Source of the DNA: Actinoplanes oblitus
Lineage (GTDB): Bacteria > Actinomycetota > Actinomycetes > Mycobacteriales > Micromonosporaceae
Direction of reading: 5' to 3'
DNA length: 64,000 nt
NCBI RefSeq assembly: GCF_030252345.1
Contig: NZ_CP126980.1
Span: 7,579,501-7,643,500 of the forward strand
Under the pieces are notes generated by a model. It made no database searches. It was not told where the DNA came from and was given only the letters and a program-made list of their open reading frames with translations. Shown here in pieces: positions 40,906 through 50,113 of the stretch (position 1 is its first letter; the number at the start of each line of letters is the position of its first letter). Both the position numbers and the translations under genes were made by a program.

Positions 40906-42129
40906 TCAGAAGTAGGTGTGCAGCACGTCCACCACCCGCCGCTCCTCGTCCACGACCGGAATGTCCCGCCACTTGTCGAACGCGGTGCACGGATGCGAGA
41001 TCCCGAACCGCACCAGATCACCCGGCACCAGCTCGACACCGTCGGCCGTCTCCAGATAGGTGTGATGGTCATTGAGCCGGGTCACCCGCAAACCGTCGGC
41101 AGGCAACACGTCCGCCCCGGCGACACCGCCGGTTTCCTGGCCCGGGGCGCCGCCGGCCCGCCGGATCTCCACCGGCACCGGCAGCCCCTCGTCGAACGGA
41201 GCGTCCCGCTTACCCATCCCGGCCAGCGCCAACCCTGACTCGGGCACCGACAGCACCTGCGCCCAGATCTCCAGCGCCGCCACCAGCATGCCGTCCTCGG
41301 GCACCCGGGTGAACGGCGTCCGCTCCCGATAGAAGCCGTCGTCGTGAGTGACCGACGCGCCGCTGCGCAGGATCAGCCGTGCCCGCGCCGACAGGCCGGC
41401 CAGCCGCTCGGTCACCCGGTCGAACCACGCGCTCCCACCGGCCGAGACAATCGGCTGCCCGGGCAGCAACCCGGCCTCCGCCAGCCGCTCGAATCCGGCC
41501 ACCAACAGGTCGAGGTAGGCGTCGACCCCCGGCTGTTCGGCGATCTGTCCCTCGTATCCGGTCACGCCGACGAGTTCGACACCTGGCTCGGCGACGGCGG
41601 CTCGGGCCACCTCGACCAGCTGATCGAGTGTGCGCACCCCGGTCCGCCCGCCGGGATGGCCGAACTCGACCAGCACCCGTGCCCCGCCCGCCGCGCCCGC
41701 CGCCCTCACCCCGGCCACCGAGTCGACCTGGAAATACACCTCCCAGCCCGCGGCGCTCTCCGCAGCCAGCCAACCCAGCGCGGCCGGATCGAGCACCTGG
41801 TTGGCGATCAACACCCGCGGCACACCGAGTCGCCGCAGCACGAGGGCCTGATTGGCGGTCGCCACCGTCAGCCCCCACGCGCCGGCACGCAGCTGGGCGT
41901 CGAACAGGCCGGGTGCCATGGTCGTCTTGGCGTGCGGCGCGAAGTCGAACCCATGCTGCCGGCAGTAGGCGGCCATGGCAGCGATGTTCGCCTCCACCGC
42001 GTCACGCCGCACCACCAGGAGCGGCCAGGTGAAGCCTCCGCCGAAGATGCTCGGCCGCTCCGCCGCGACCTGCTCGGCGGTCCGAGTGTCGTGTGGCAGC
42101 CAGAAGCCCTTGCTCCGCCAGTCGATCAT
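40906..42129 (-). CDS. D-serine/D-amino-acid deaminase-like PLP enzyme (alanine racemase fold III)
   Basis: 407 residues. FAPHAKTTM near residue 66 carries the PLP lysine of fold-type III enzymes; the barrel runs to about 270 (LVEFGHPGGRTGVR, VTGYEGQ, SAGGSAWFD) and a C-terminal beta domain ends with GISHPCTAFDKW, holding the His and Cys that bind zinc in D-serine dehydratase-like proteins. Relatives deaminate D-serine or D-threonine or are D-threonine aldolases; the substrate is not readable. The start MIDWRSKGFWLP is typical for 'amino acid deaminase' entries. RidA and an N-acyl amidohydrolase nearby on the other strand make a D-amino-acid catabolic role plausible. Confidence 0.85.
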   Translation of the reverse strand: MIDWRSKGFWLPHDTRTAEQVAAERPSIFGGGFTWPLLVVRRDAVEANIAAMAAYCRQHGFDFAPHAKTTMAPGLFDAQLRAGAWGLTVATANQALVLRRLGVPRVLIANQVLDPAALGWLAAESAAGWEVYFQVDSVAGVRAAGAAGGARVLVEFGHPGGRTGVRTLDQLVEVARAAVAEPGVELVGVTGYEGQIAEQPGVDAYLDLLVAGFERLAEAGLLPGQPIVSAGGSAWFDRVTERLAGLSARARLILRSGASVTHDDGFYRERTPFTRVPEDGMLVAALEIWAQVLSVPESGLALAGMGKRDAPFDEGLPVPVEIRRAGGAPGQETGGVAGADVLPADGLRVTRLNDHHTYLETADGVELVPGDLVRFGISHPCTAFDKWRDIPVVDEERRVVDVLHTYF

Positions 42130-42182
42130 CGCCCTCGCCCTTCCTCGGTCGTGGTCTTGTCGCCGATTGCCAGACTGCTCGC

Positions 42183-43109
42183 ATGGTGAAGATCGCCCTG
42201 CCGGGCACGTTCCAGCGCCGGGTCATGGATTGCTGGGGCCTCGCCGGAACCCGGTGGCTGGCCGATTTCCCGGAGATCGCCAATCAGGTGCTGCGGGATT
42301 GGGATCTCCGCCTGGACCGCACCTATCCGCTGAGCCTGAACTGGGTGACCCGGGTCCACCGCGCCGACGGGTCGGCCGCCGTGCTGAAGATGGGTGTGCC
42401 GGAGTCGGAACATCTCACGCACGAGGTCGCCGCACTGGAGTTCTTCGGCGGGCGCGGCGCGGTCACGGTACTCGCCCGCGACGCCGCGCGAGGTGCCGTG
42501 CTCCTGGAGGAGGCCACACCCGGAGTTCAGGCGCGATCGCTGGTGCCGGATCGGGACGAGACCGCCACCGCCACGCTGATCGACGTCATGCACCGCCTGC
42601 ACCGGCCGGCGCCGCCCGGCATCGCGCTCCCCGAACTCGCCGCGCGGCGAGCGTCCTTCGACGAACACCTGCTCCGTTTCCCGGCGGACGATCCGCTGCC
42701 CCGGCACCTGGTCGAGCTGGCCGGGCGACTGCTCACCGAACTGTGCGCCACCGCGTCCGAGCGAGTCGTCCTGCACGGCGACCTGCATCACGACAACGTC
42801 CTCACCGCGGGCCGTGAACCGTGGTTGGTGATCGATCCGCACGGCGTGGTGGGCGACCCGGGTTACGAGATCGGGGCGATGCTCTACAACCCGGACCCGA
42901 TGGATGACGACGACACCGTCCTCGAACTGGTGCCGGCCCGGATCGAACAGCTCGCGGACGGGCTCCGCATGCCTGTCGAACGGGTCGTCTCCTGGGGTTT
43001 CGTGCAGGCGGTGCTCGCCGAGGTGTGGAATGCCGGCGGAGACAGCACCGGCACCCGCACCGGACGACCGCTGCGTCTCGCGCACCTGCTGCTGCGCCGT
43101 CTGCCCTGA
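42183..43109 (+). CDS. Aminoglycoside/hydroxyurea phosphotransferase-type kinase (APH(6)-like)
   Basis: 308 residues. RVMDCWGLAGTRWLADFPE at the front resembles streptomycin 6-phosphotransferases and hydroxyurea kinases; VLHGDLHHDNVL near 197 is the catalytic loop and VIDPHGVVGDPGYEIG supplies the metal-binding Asp. Lys in AVLKMG near 65 should bind ATP. Such genes can confer streptomycin resistance but many in soil actinomycetes have unknown substrates. Divergent from the PLP enzyme, 53 bases apart; the ribosome site is weak. Confidence 0.85.
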   Translation: MVKIALPGTFQRRVMDCWGLAGTRWLADFPEIANQVLRDWDLRLDRTYPLSLNWVTRVHRADGSAAVLKMGVPESEHLTHEVAALEFFGGRGAVTVLARDAARGAVLLEEATPGVQARSLVPDRDETATATLIDVMHRLHRPAPPGIALPELAARRASFDEHLLRFPADDPLPRHLVELAGRLLTELCATASERVVLHGDLHHDNVLTAGREPWLVIDPHGVVGDPGYEIGAMLYNPDPMDDDDTVLELVPARIEQLADGLRMPVERVVSWGFVQAVLAEVWNAGGDSTGTRTGRPLRLAHLLLRRLP

Positions 43110-43174
43110 TCCGGACCGCGTGCCGCGGCCCGACCGGGCGCCGCGACCGATCCGCGCGACGCGATCAACGGCGA

Positions 43175-44803
43175 TCATGCGGGTGCCTGCGTCAGGTCCG
43201 CGGTCATCTCGCGCAATTCCGCGAGACGATCACTGACGGTACGAGGATGGCCGGGCGCATCCGGTCGCGCGTCCCAGGGCCGGGGCCCGGTGAGTGGCCG
43301 ATAGTTCACCCCGAGGGCGTCGAGCCGCCTCAGGTGGGTGGGCAGCCCTGCGGAAAACGTGGCGAAGTCGCGCTCAGCCGGGCCCCAGACCGTCTCGGCG
43401 AACGCGCAGAGCCGGGGAAACGCCTGGTAGTCCACACGGCGAGCGGACTCCATGTGCTCGGTCCAGAGGTTGGCCTGCCCGCCGAGGATCCGGCCGGCCT
43501 GCTCCGGGGTGAGGCCCGGCGGGATCGGATCGAAGGCGTGGACGTCGGCAAGGGTGAGCTGGGTGCCCACCGGGGTCGGCTCGGCCGGGTCGTCGGACTG
43601 CCGATAGTCCAGGTAGACAGCGGTGTCGGGGCAGGAGACGACGGCATGCCCGGCACGGGCCGCGTGGGCGGCGGGCCCGGCTCCCCGCCAGGCGGCGATC
43701 ACCGCCCCGGGCGGCGCACCACCGGCCAGGATCTCGTCCCAGCCGAACACCCGGCGGCCCCGTGCGGCCAGACGCCCGGCCAGCCGGGCGGTGAACCAGG
43801 ACTGCAATCGCTCGGGTCCGGCCAGGCCCTCGGCTCGCATTCTGGCCTGGGCGATCGGGCTGTCCCGCCACTCGTCGGCCGGGCACTCGTCGCCGCCGAT
43901 CCCGATCAGCTCGCTGGGGAACAGGTCGCAGAGGTGGTCGAGCACCGCGAGGCAGAAGTCGACGGCGCCGGGTCCCAGATTGAGCACGTGCGGCGAGATG
44001 CCCCAGGAGCTGCGGACCGCACCGGCGAAACCATTACCGAGCGCCGGGTAGGCCGCGATCGCGGCCTGCATGTGCCCGGGCATGTCCACCTCCGGGACCA
44101 CCGTGACGTGACGGGCCGCGGCATACGCCACGATCTCCCGCAGGTCGTCGTCGGCGTAGAAGCCGCCGTGCGGACGGGCGTCATAACGCTCGTGCTGCCG
44201 GGACCCCAGCATGGTGGCCGGACGCCAGGCGCCGACCGTGGTGAGTCGCGGCCACCCCGGCACCTCGATACGCCAGCCCTGGTCGTCGGTCAGATGCAGA
44301 TGCAGAACGTTGAGCTTGTGGAAGGCGATCAGGTCGATCAGTCGGAGCACGTCGGCGACCGGCATGAAGTGGCGCGCGACGTCGAGCATGACGCCGCGCC
44401 AGCCGAAGCGCGGCGCGTCCTCGATCCGGCCGCCGGGCAGCGTCCACGGGCCGTCGGCGAGACCGGCGCGGCGTAACGTGGCTGGCGGAAGCAGCTGCCG
44501 CAGGGTCTGCAGACCATAGAAGACGCCGGCTGCGGAGCCACCGTGAAGGTCCACGCCGGCTGGCCGGATGTCCAATCTGTAGCCCTCGGCCGGGAGGGCC
44601 GGGTCGATCCGCAGGTGGATGCCGCCAGGGCCGGGCGGGAGGTGGCAGCCGGTGGCCGGGCTCAGCGTGCCGCGCAGCCAGCCGGCCACCTCGGTCAGCT
44701 CGGGACCGGCGTCGAGCGGGGTCGCCGGGTCGAGCGCGAAGCCGTCACCCCATGCCTGGATCCGGGCAGGCGTCGGGAACAGGCTCGTAAGTAGCTCGTT
44801 CAT
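43175..44803 (-). CDS. Beta-N-acetylhexosaminidase, GH20
   Basis: 542 residues. N-terminal GH20b domain (about 1-130), then the barrel: DVARHFMPVADVLRLIDL, LNVLHLHLTDDQGWRIEVP near 165, and the catalytic Asp-Glu pair in IGIGGDECPADEW near 305. Removes terminal GlcNAc or GalNAc by substrate-assisted catalysis. There is no signal peptide (starts MNELLTSLFPTPARIQ), so it probably acts on imported chitin or muropeptide fragments. Divergent from the regulator at 44878 with 74 bases between them, suggesting shared control. Confidence 0.93.
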   Translation of the reverse strand: MNELLTSLFPTPARIQAWGDGFALDPATPLDAGPELTEVAGWLRGTLSPATGCHLPPGPGGIHLRIDPALPAEGYRLDIRPAGVDLHGGSAAGVFYGLQTLRQLLPPATLRRAGLADGPWTLPGGRIEDAPRFGWRGVMLDVARHFMPVADVLRLIDLIAFHKLNVLHLHLTDDQGWRIEVPGWPRLTTVGAWRPATMLGSRQHERYDARPHGGFYADDDLREIVAYAAARHVTVVPEVDMPGHMQAAIAAYPALGNGFAGAVRSSWGISPHVLNLGPGAVDFCLAVLDHLCDLFPSELIGIGGDECPADEWRDSPIAQARMRAEGLAGPERLQSWFTARLAGRLAARGRRVFGWDEILAGGAPPGAVIAAWRGAGPAAHAARAGHAVVSCPDTAVYLDYRQSDDPAEPTPVGTQLTLADVHAFDPIPPGLTPEQAGRILGGQANLWTEHMESARRVDYQAFPRLCAFAETVWGPAERDFATFSAGLPTHLRRLDALGVNYRPLTGPRPWDARPDAPGHPRTVSDRLAELREMTADLTQAPA

Positions 44804-44877
44804 GGTGCCTCCTTGACCTGGCCCGCGTTTTCCTGGAGGCTACTACGAGCCACATACGAACCACCAGAGGAGACGCC

Positions 44878-46266
44878 ATGATCATCGGAGTCGTGGTCCA
44901 CTCCGGTCAGCGCGGCCGTTTCGCCGAGGCGGCTCGCACGCTGACCGGCGTCTCCTTCGCCTGGGCGGTCTACGAGCGCGAGGAGGAGATCCGCGACCGG
45001 GTCGGCGACCTCCTGTCCACCGGCACGCTGGACGGGCTGCTGCTCGGCCTGCTTCCCTTCGCACGGGCCCGCGACCTGTTGCCCCCGGGCCTGCCGGTGG
45101 CGGTGACCCGATCCGCGGCACTCGACCTGGCCCTCGCCTGGGCACGGGCGCGGGGCAACGGCTGGCCGGCGACTCCGGTCAGCATCGACACCTTCCCCGA
45201 CGAGACGGTCACCGAGGTGGCTGCCGCGCTCGAGCTCGACCGATCCGCGATCGCCTCCCTCCCGTTCCGACCGGAGCAACCGGTGGCCGAGGTGGTCGCC
45301 TTCCACCGCGAGCGACTCGACGACACCGCCGCGCCGTACGTGATCACCGCACGCACCGCCGTGGCCGCCGCGCTGGACGGGCGGACCGCTGTGCTGCAGG
45401 CGGTGGCCACCCCCGGCACGATCCGAGCCGACCTGCACGAGTTGGTCCTGCGGGTGCGCGGCCGCCGGGCGGACGAGCAACGGTTCGCCGCAGCGGTCTT
45501 CCGTGCCCCGGTGCCGGGCGCCCGAGAGGCTCTGCGCCGGGCCCTTGCCGAGCTGCCCGAGCTGGCCGACGCCTGGATCGACGACCACGGGCCACGAGCG
45601 GTGATCGCCTTCGCGCCGGCCGGTGTCTTCCAGACCATGACGCGGCACTGGCTCCGGCTCCCGCTCGGCGAGGCGACCGGTTTCCACGGCGCCCGCCCGC
45701 CAGCGGATCCGCGGGACGCCGGCGACGACTCGGCGCCGCCTGACGACGGCGACGACGGCACGACGGGCCACGCCGTGCCGAGCAGCGGTGTGGTGATCGG
45801 TGACACCGCGGTCGGCTTCGGGATCGGGGCGTCGGCACGGGGCAGCGTGGCGCTGGCCGAGCAGGCGGCGGATCGTGCCGAGCGAGACGGTCCCGCAGCC
45901 GGCTATCTGATCACTGACGACGGTGTGATGATCGGCCCGATCGGCTCGGCGGGGCCACCGCTCACCTATACCTATCGGGAGCACGGCGGCCTGGAGGAGT
46001 TGGCCGGCCGCGCCGGGCTGAGCGCCGCCACGATGTCCCGGCTGGCAGCACTGGAGCGCTCACTCGGCGGCCGCCCGATCACCCCCGGGGAGTTGGCTCG
46101 CGCGTTGGGGATCACCGATCCGAGCGGGCGCCGCCTGATCCGCAAACTCGGTGAGGCCGGTCTGGTCGCCGGCGAGGGCAGCGCCCAGCCACATCAGAAG
46201 GGCCGTCCCACCCGGCTCTATCGGCTGGCGATCCAGGCCGCCCTGACCACGGGCGGCAGCCAATGA
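44878..46266 (+). CDS. One-component regulator with sensor region and C-terminal winged helix
   Basis: 462 residues, family not firmly recognised. N-terminal 120 residues look like a Rossmann-like receiver (IIGVVVHSG, GTLDGLLLGLLP, LPPGLPVAVTRS). The middle contains a segment resembling degenerate nucleotide-cyclase/GGDEF-like domains (AVGFGIGASARGSVALAEQA, then DRAERDG). The C-terminus is HTH-like (LAGRAGLSAATMSRLAAL, PGELARALGITDPSGRRLIRKLGEAGLV). It starts an operon with the amidohydrolase (4-base overlap) and ridA and is divergent from the hexosaminidase. I infer a substrate-sensing transcription factor for this cluster; GTP/ATP binding by the middle part is speculative. Confidence 0.6.
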   Translation: MIIGVVVHSGQRGRFAEAARTLTGVSFAWAVYEREEEIRDRVGDLLSTGTLDGLLLGLLPFARARDLLPPGLPVAVTRSAALDLALAWARARGNGWPATPVSIDTFPDETVTEVAAALELDRSAIASLPFRPEQPVAEVVAFHRERLDDTAAPYVITARTAVAAALDGRTAVLQAVATPGTIRADLHELVLRVRGRRADEQRFAAAVFRAPVPGAREALRRALAELPELADAWIDDHGPRAVIAFAPAGVFQTMTRHWLRLPLGEATGFHGARPPADPRDAGDDSAPPDDGDDGTTGHAVPSSGVVIGDTAVGFGIGASARGSVALAEQAADRAERDGPAAGYLITDDGVMIGPIGSAGPPLTYTYREHGGLEELAGRAGLSAATMSRLAALERSLGGRPITPGELARALGITDPSGRRLIRKLGEAGLVAGEGSAQPHQKGRPTRLYRLAIQAALTTGGSQ

Positions 46267-47633
46267 CCTACGACCTGCTGCTGACGGGCGGGACGGTGCT
46301 GACCGCCGAGGCGCTGACGGGCGGGACGGTGCTGACCACCGAGGCGCTGACCAGCGAAACGGCACCGACCGATCATTCGCTGCCGACGGGCGGAGGAGAA
46401 CCGGGCGGCCAAGCGTCGCTGCGCGGTGGGCCACTGGCCGGCGGCCGGATGGTGGACGTCGGGGTCCGCGACGGGAGAATCGCCGCGATCGGGCGGGACC
46501 TGCCTCGCGACGCGCGCCAGACGGTGGACGTCACCGGACGGCTCGTCACACCGGGCCTGATCGACTCGCACACCCACGTGGGCCCGGGCTATTGGGGGAT
46601 CGACCCGGACCCGATCGCCTGGTGTTCCGGGGTGACCACCTGGGTCGACGCCGGGTCCGCCGGGGCGTACACCCTGGATGGCCTGCGCCGGGTCGCGGCC
46701 ACCGCGACCGTACGCGTGCCCGCGCTGCTGAACATCTCCGCTGTCGGCCTGGCCGGGCGCACCGGCGAAAGCCGGGATCTGGCCAACTGCGACGTCGCGC
46801 TGGCGATCGACACCATTCAGGCGCATCGCGAGCTGATCCGCGGGATCAAGGTGCGCGTCGACCGGGAGACCGTTGGCGACAACGGAGTCGAGCCCCTGCG
46901 CCGTGGCCTGGCCGCCGCGGAGTCCTGCGGGGTGCCGGTCATGGTCCACATCGGCGCCGCTCCGCCGGAGCTCGACGAGGTCCTCGACCTGCTGCGCCCC
47001 GGTGACATCGTGACCCACTGCGCGAGTGGCATCGCCGCGCCACTCGGGCCCGCGGTGCGCGCGGCGGCCGGGCGCGGGGTGCTGCTCGACCTGGGGCACG
47101 GCTCCGGCGGTTTCGCCTTCGACGTGCTGGCGGCTCAACTGGACGCCGGTCTGCGTCCTCACACCGTCTCCACCGACCTGCACGCGCGCTCGCTGTACGG
47201 GCCGGTCTTCGATCTGCCCACCACGATGGCCAAGCTGCTGGCAGCCGGGATCCCGCTGGACGAGGTGTTCGCCGCGGCCACCCGGCATCCGGCCCGGGCG
47301 CTGGGCCTGCCCGGCGGGACGCTCGCGGTGGGCGCCCCCGCGGACTTGGCGGTCTTCGACGTGCGCGAGGAGGAGTTCCCGGTCGCCGACGCCCACCGGC
47401 AGGTCCGGATCGCGCCGATGCGGCTGGTGAACACGGCGACCTATGTGGCCGGGCGGCTGCTGACCCCGTGCCTGCCCGGCCCGCCGCCGCCGTGGGTCCC
47501 GCTCACCGACGCGCAGCGCGCCGCTCTGGCCGACCGCGCGCGCCACATCCGTGACCTGCTCGCCACGCCCCTGGTGGGCGTGGACGGGCTGGCCGAACAG
47601 TTCCCGAGAACCAACCAACCTAGGAGTTCCTGA
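46263..47633 (+). CDS. Amidohydrolase/deacetylase-type metallohydrolase
   Basis: 456 residues. Metal motifs: GLIDSHTHVGPG near residue 99, the carboxylated Lys in GIKVRV near 195, VMVHIGAAP near 227, VTHCASG near 250 and the catalytic Asp in VSTDLHARS near 302. This is the dihydroorotase-like 'amidohydrolase/deacetylase' group whose members hydrolyse N-acetyl or N-acyl compounds, not PyrC, which is at 5768. A duplicated 11-residue block near the N-terminus (LTGGTVLTAEA, twice) comes from a 33-bp tandem duplication. Cotranscribed with regulator (overlap) and ridA (stop and start share base 47633). Confidence 0.85.
   Translation: MTYDLLLTGGTVLTAEALTGGTVLTTEALTSETAPTDHSLPTGGGEPGGQASLRGGPLAGGRMVDVGVRDGRIAAIGRDLPRDARQTVDVTGRLVTPGLIDSHTHVGPGYWGIDPDPIAWCSGVTTWVDAGSAGAYTLDGLRRVAATATVRVPALLNISAVGLAGRTGESRDLANCDVALAIDTIQAHRELIRGIKVRVDRETVGDNGVEPLRRGLAAAESCGVPVMVHIGAAPPELDEVLDLLRPGDIVTHCASGIAAPLGPAVRAAAGRGVLLDLGHGSGGFAFDVLAAQLDAGLRPHTVSTDLHARSLYGPVFDLPTTMAKLLAAGIPLDEVFAAATRHPARALGLPGGTLAVGAPADLAVFDVREEEFPVADAHRQVRIAPMRLVNTATYVAGRLLTPCLPGPPPPWVPLTDAQRAALADRARHIRDLLATPLVGVDGLAEQFPRTNQPRSS
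46282..46348 (+). repeat. 33-bp tandem duplication in the amidohydrolase gene
   Basis: Two head-to-tail copies of a 33-base unit (ctgacgggcgggacggtgct followed by the remaining 13 bases), nearly identical, in frame, encoding the doubled LTGGTVLTAEA. It lies before the first metal motif, where an insertion is likely tolerated. Confidence 0.85.
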
Positions 47634-48013
47634 TGCCCAAGCGCGCTGTGATGACTGACAAGGCGGCACCGGTCGGTGGCCCGTACTCGCACGCGGTGGT
47701 GGCCGGCGACACCATCTACCTGGCCGGCGCGGTCCCGGCCCTGCCGGACGGGACATGGGTGACCGGCACTTTCGCGGAGCAGGCGCACGCCGCGTTCCGC
47801 AACCTGGCGGCGGTCGCCGAGGCGGCCGGCGCGAGCCTGGACGACGCCGTCCGGGTCGGGGTCTACCTGCGGGACTTCGGTGACTTCGCGGCGATGAACG
47901 AGATCTACCAGCAGTACATCAAGGGCGAGAACCGCCCGGTCCGCACCACCCTGCCGGTCCCCCTGGTCGGCTTCGACATCGAAATCGACGCCATCCTCTA
48001 CGTCGGCGACTGA
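47633..48013 (+). CDS. ridA: RidA-family imine/enamine deaminase
   Basis: 126 residues. YjgF/YER057c/UK114 fold: APVGGPYSHAVVAGDTIYLAG, then LRDFGDFAAMNEIYQQYI and NRPVRTTLPVPLVGFDIEIDA, with the Arg that binds the substrate carboxylate in RPVRTT. RidA enzymes hydrolyse reactive imines released by PLP dehydratases. Encoded directly after the amidohydrolase and near the D-amino-acid deaminase-like gene, which suggests it handles that enzyme's product. Confidence 0.92.
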   Translation: MPKRAVMTDKAAPVGGPYSHAVVAGDTIYLAGAVPALPDGTWVTGTFAEQAHAAFRNLAAVAEAAGASLDDAVRVGVYLRDFGDFAAMNEIYQQYIKGENRPVRTTLPVPLVGFDIEIDAILYVGD

Positions 48014-48176
48014 CCCCGGCGGCTGGCCGAAACAGCGCGGCACGGATCGGTCCGGCACAGGACCGATCGGCAGCGCGGAGAGGCACGGCGGGGACAGGGT
48101 GACCGCGGATGGCGAGCAGACCGGGCCGGGAAGGGAGGGCGGATAGGCCGGGACACTCCTGGGTAGAGGAAGACGC

Positions 48177-49907
48177 ATGCCTCAACCCGGAGAGTTGCTC
48201 GGCGGACGGTACCGGCTGGACGAACGGATCGCGGCCGGTGGCATGGGCGAGGTCTGGGCGGCCACCGATACCGTGCTGGGCCGTCCGGTCGCGGTGAAGA
48301 CCCTGCTCGGCGGGCTCGGGGCGGATTCCGGGTTCCTGAACCGGTTCCAGCACGAGGCCCGGACGATGGCCGCGTTGCGGCATCCGGGCGTGGTGCCGGT
48401 GTACGACTTCGGGGAGACCGAGGACGGCGCCTTCCTGGTGATGGCGCGCGTGGCCGGGCAGCCGCTGAACCGGCTGCTCGCCGACCGCGGGCAGCTCACC
48501 GTGGCCGAGACGATGTCGGTGGTGGCGCAGGCGGGACGGGCACTGCAGGCCGCGCACGAGGCCGGGGTGGTGCACCGGGACGTCAAGCCGGGCAACCTGA
48601 TCATCGAGCCGGACGGGACGGTGGTGCTGGTCGACTTCGGAGTGGCCCGGTCGGCGAACTCGGTCACCCTGACCGGGGCGCGCGAGGTGGTCGGCACCGC
48701 GCTGTACATCGCTCCGGAGCAGGTGTCCAAGCGGGCCACCGGTCCGGCCGCGGACATCTACGCGCTGGGCGCGGTGGCGTATCACTGCCTGGCCGGGCGT
48801 CCGCCGTTCCTCGGGGACAACCCGCTCGCGGTGGCGCTCCAGCACGTGACGGACGAGCCCGCGCCGCTGGCACGGGAGATACCCCGCCCGGTCCGCGACC
48901 TGGTCGGCATCGCCCTGGCCAAGGATCCGGCCGAGCGCTTCCCGTCGGCCGCCACCATGGCCGCCGCCGCCGAGTCGGCGGCGGACGGCATCGCGCTCAG
49001 GCCGGGGGCCGCCACCGCCCTGCTCGCGACAGCGGCCAACCTCGCCGCCACGGAACAGGCCGCCGCGGGGAGGACGGGGACTGCCGGGACAATCGGAACC
49101 GCTGGAACCGCCGGGACCGCTGAAACCAATGGAACCGCCGGAGCCGGGACCGCCGGATTCACTGGAACCGCCGGGACCGCCGGGACGAACGCGACCGACG
49201 GGACCGGGACAGCCCGGACCGCTGAAACCGCGGCCACCACCCGGACCGCCGTCCCCGCCGGAGCGTTCGCCGCCCGCGCCATGGTCGGCGCCCCGCGCCA
49301 CCCCGACCTCCCACCCGGACCGGCCCGGGACGGCCACACCATGGCAGTCACGATCCCGGCTTCCGCCGAAACGCTCGGCCGCCCGGCGATCGATGACCCG
49401 GAACTCCCACCGCCCGCCGACCCCACCGGTCCCCGGCGCAAACGAGCCCTGCTCACCGTGATCGCCACGGTGCTGCTGCTCCTCGGCGCGGCAGCCGCGA
49501 TCGCCCTGGCCGATCCCTTCCACCTGTTCGGCGACGACCCCACCGGCGGCACCGCGCCCGGCGCCGGCCAGCCCTCGACCATCGTCAAGACCAGCGAGAC
49601 CCCGGCCACCACCCGCAAGCAGGACCACACCGACCGACCCCGCAAGACCACCCCCACACCCACCCGGAACGGCGGCCCCGCGACCGAGCCGACCACCTCG
49701 GCCCAGCCGACCGAGACCGAGACGAGCACCGAGGAGACCACCGACCCCACCGAGGACCCGACCACCGCCGCGCCGACCGACACCGAGACCTCGAGCGACG
49801 ATGGCGACACCGGCGACACCGGTGGCGACACTGGAGGCAATGGCGAGAACACCGGAGGCAACGGCGGAGGCGAGGAGAACGAGGGCGCCGGAGCCAACGA
49901 CCAGTAG
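48177..49907 (+). CDS. Membrane Ser/Thr protein kinase
   Basis: 576 residues. Kinase domain about 10-270: AGGMGEVW, VAVKTLL, HRDVKPGNL near 138 and VDFGVARS. A juxtamembrane region of about 140 residues includes a Gly-Thr-Ala repeat (GTAGTIGTAGTAGTA). One membrane helix at about 422-444 and then an extracellular Thr/Glu/Asp/Gly-rich tail with no PASTA repeats. All catalytic residues are present, so it should be active. ATG 48177 has no strong Shine-Dalgarno (AGGAAG 5-10 bases upstream). It is followed by a second kinase gene in the same direction; the pair looks duplicated. Confidence 0.92.
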   Translation: MPQPGELLGGRYRLDERIAAGGMGEVWAATDTVLGRPVAVKTLLGGLGADSGFLNRFQHEARTMAALRHPGVVPVYDFGETEDGAFLVMARVAGQPLNRLLADRGQLTVAETMSVVAQAGRALQAAHEAGVVHRDVKPGNLIIEPDGTVVLVDFGVARSANSVTLTGAREVVGTALYIAPEQVSKRATGPAADIYALGAVAYHCLAGRPPFLGDNPLAVALQHVTDEPAPLAREIPRPVRDLVGIALAKDPAERFPSAATMAAAAESAADGIALRPGAATALLATAANLAATEQAAAGRTGTAGTIGTAGTAGTAETNGTAGAGTAGFTGTAGTAGTNATDGTGTARTAETAATTRTAVPAGAFAARAMVGAPRHPDLPPGPARDGHTMAVTIPASAETLGRPAIDDPELPPPADPTGPRRKRALLTVIATVLLLLGAAAAIALADPFHLFGDDPTGGTAPGAGQPSTIVKTSETPATTRKQDHTDRPRKTTPTPTRNGGPATEPTTSAQPTETETSTEETTDPTEDPTTAAPTDTETSSDDGDTGDTGGDTGGNGENTGGNGGGEENEGAGANDQ

Positions 49908-49932
49908 GCCAGGGTCGAACGACGTACACCAC

Positions 49933-50103
49933 ATGAACCGTGACATCCCGGGACAATGCGTCCGACATCGAGGGCATGCGCGCCGGCTCGTGAACGGTGA
50001 CCCGGCCGTGCTGACCGCGACTGCGGTCGCGGCCGACCCGGAGGCCGAGCTCCGGCAGATCATCGCGGCGTCCGAGGCTGCCGGTAGCAAAAACCAGGCA
50101 TAG
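49933..50103 (+). CDS. Possible small protein between the two kinases
   Basis: 56 codons, ending just 10 bases before the second kinase start. The later half (VNGDPAVLTATAVAADPEAELRQ...) has coding-like third-position GC and an amphipathic helix-like composition; the first half does not, so GTG 49989 may be the start. No family recognised. It could equally be spacer. Confidence 0.3.
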   Translation: MNRDIPGQCVRHRGHARRLVNGDPAVLTATAVAADPEAELRQIIAASEAAGSKNQA

Positions 50104-50113
50104 GCTGTCACCT

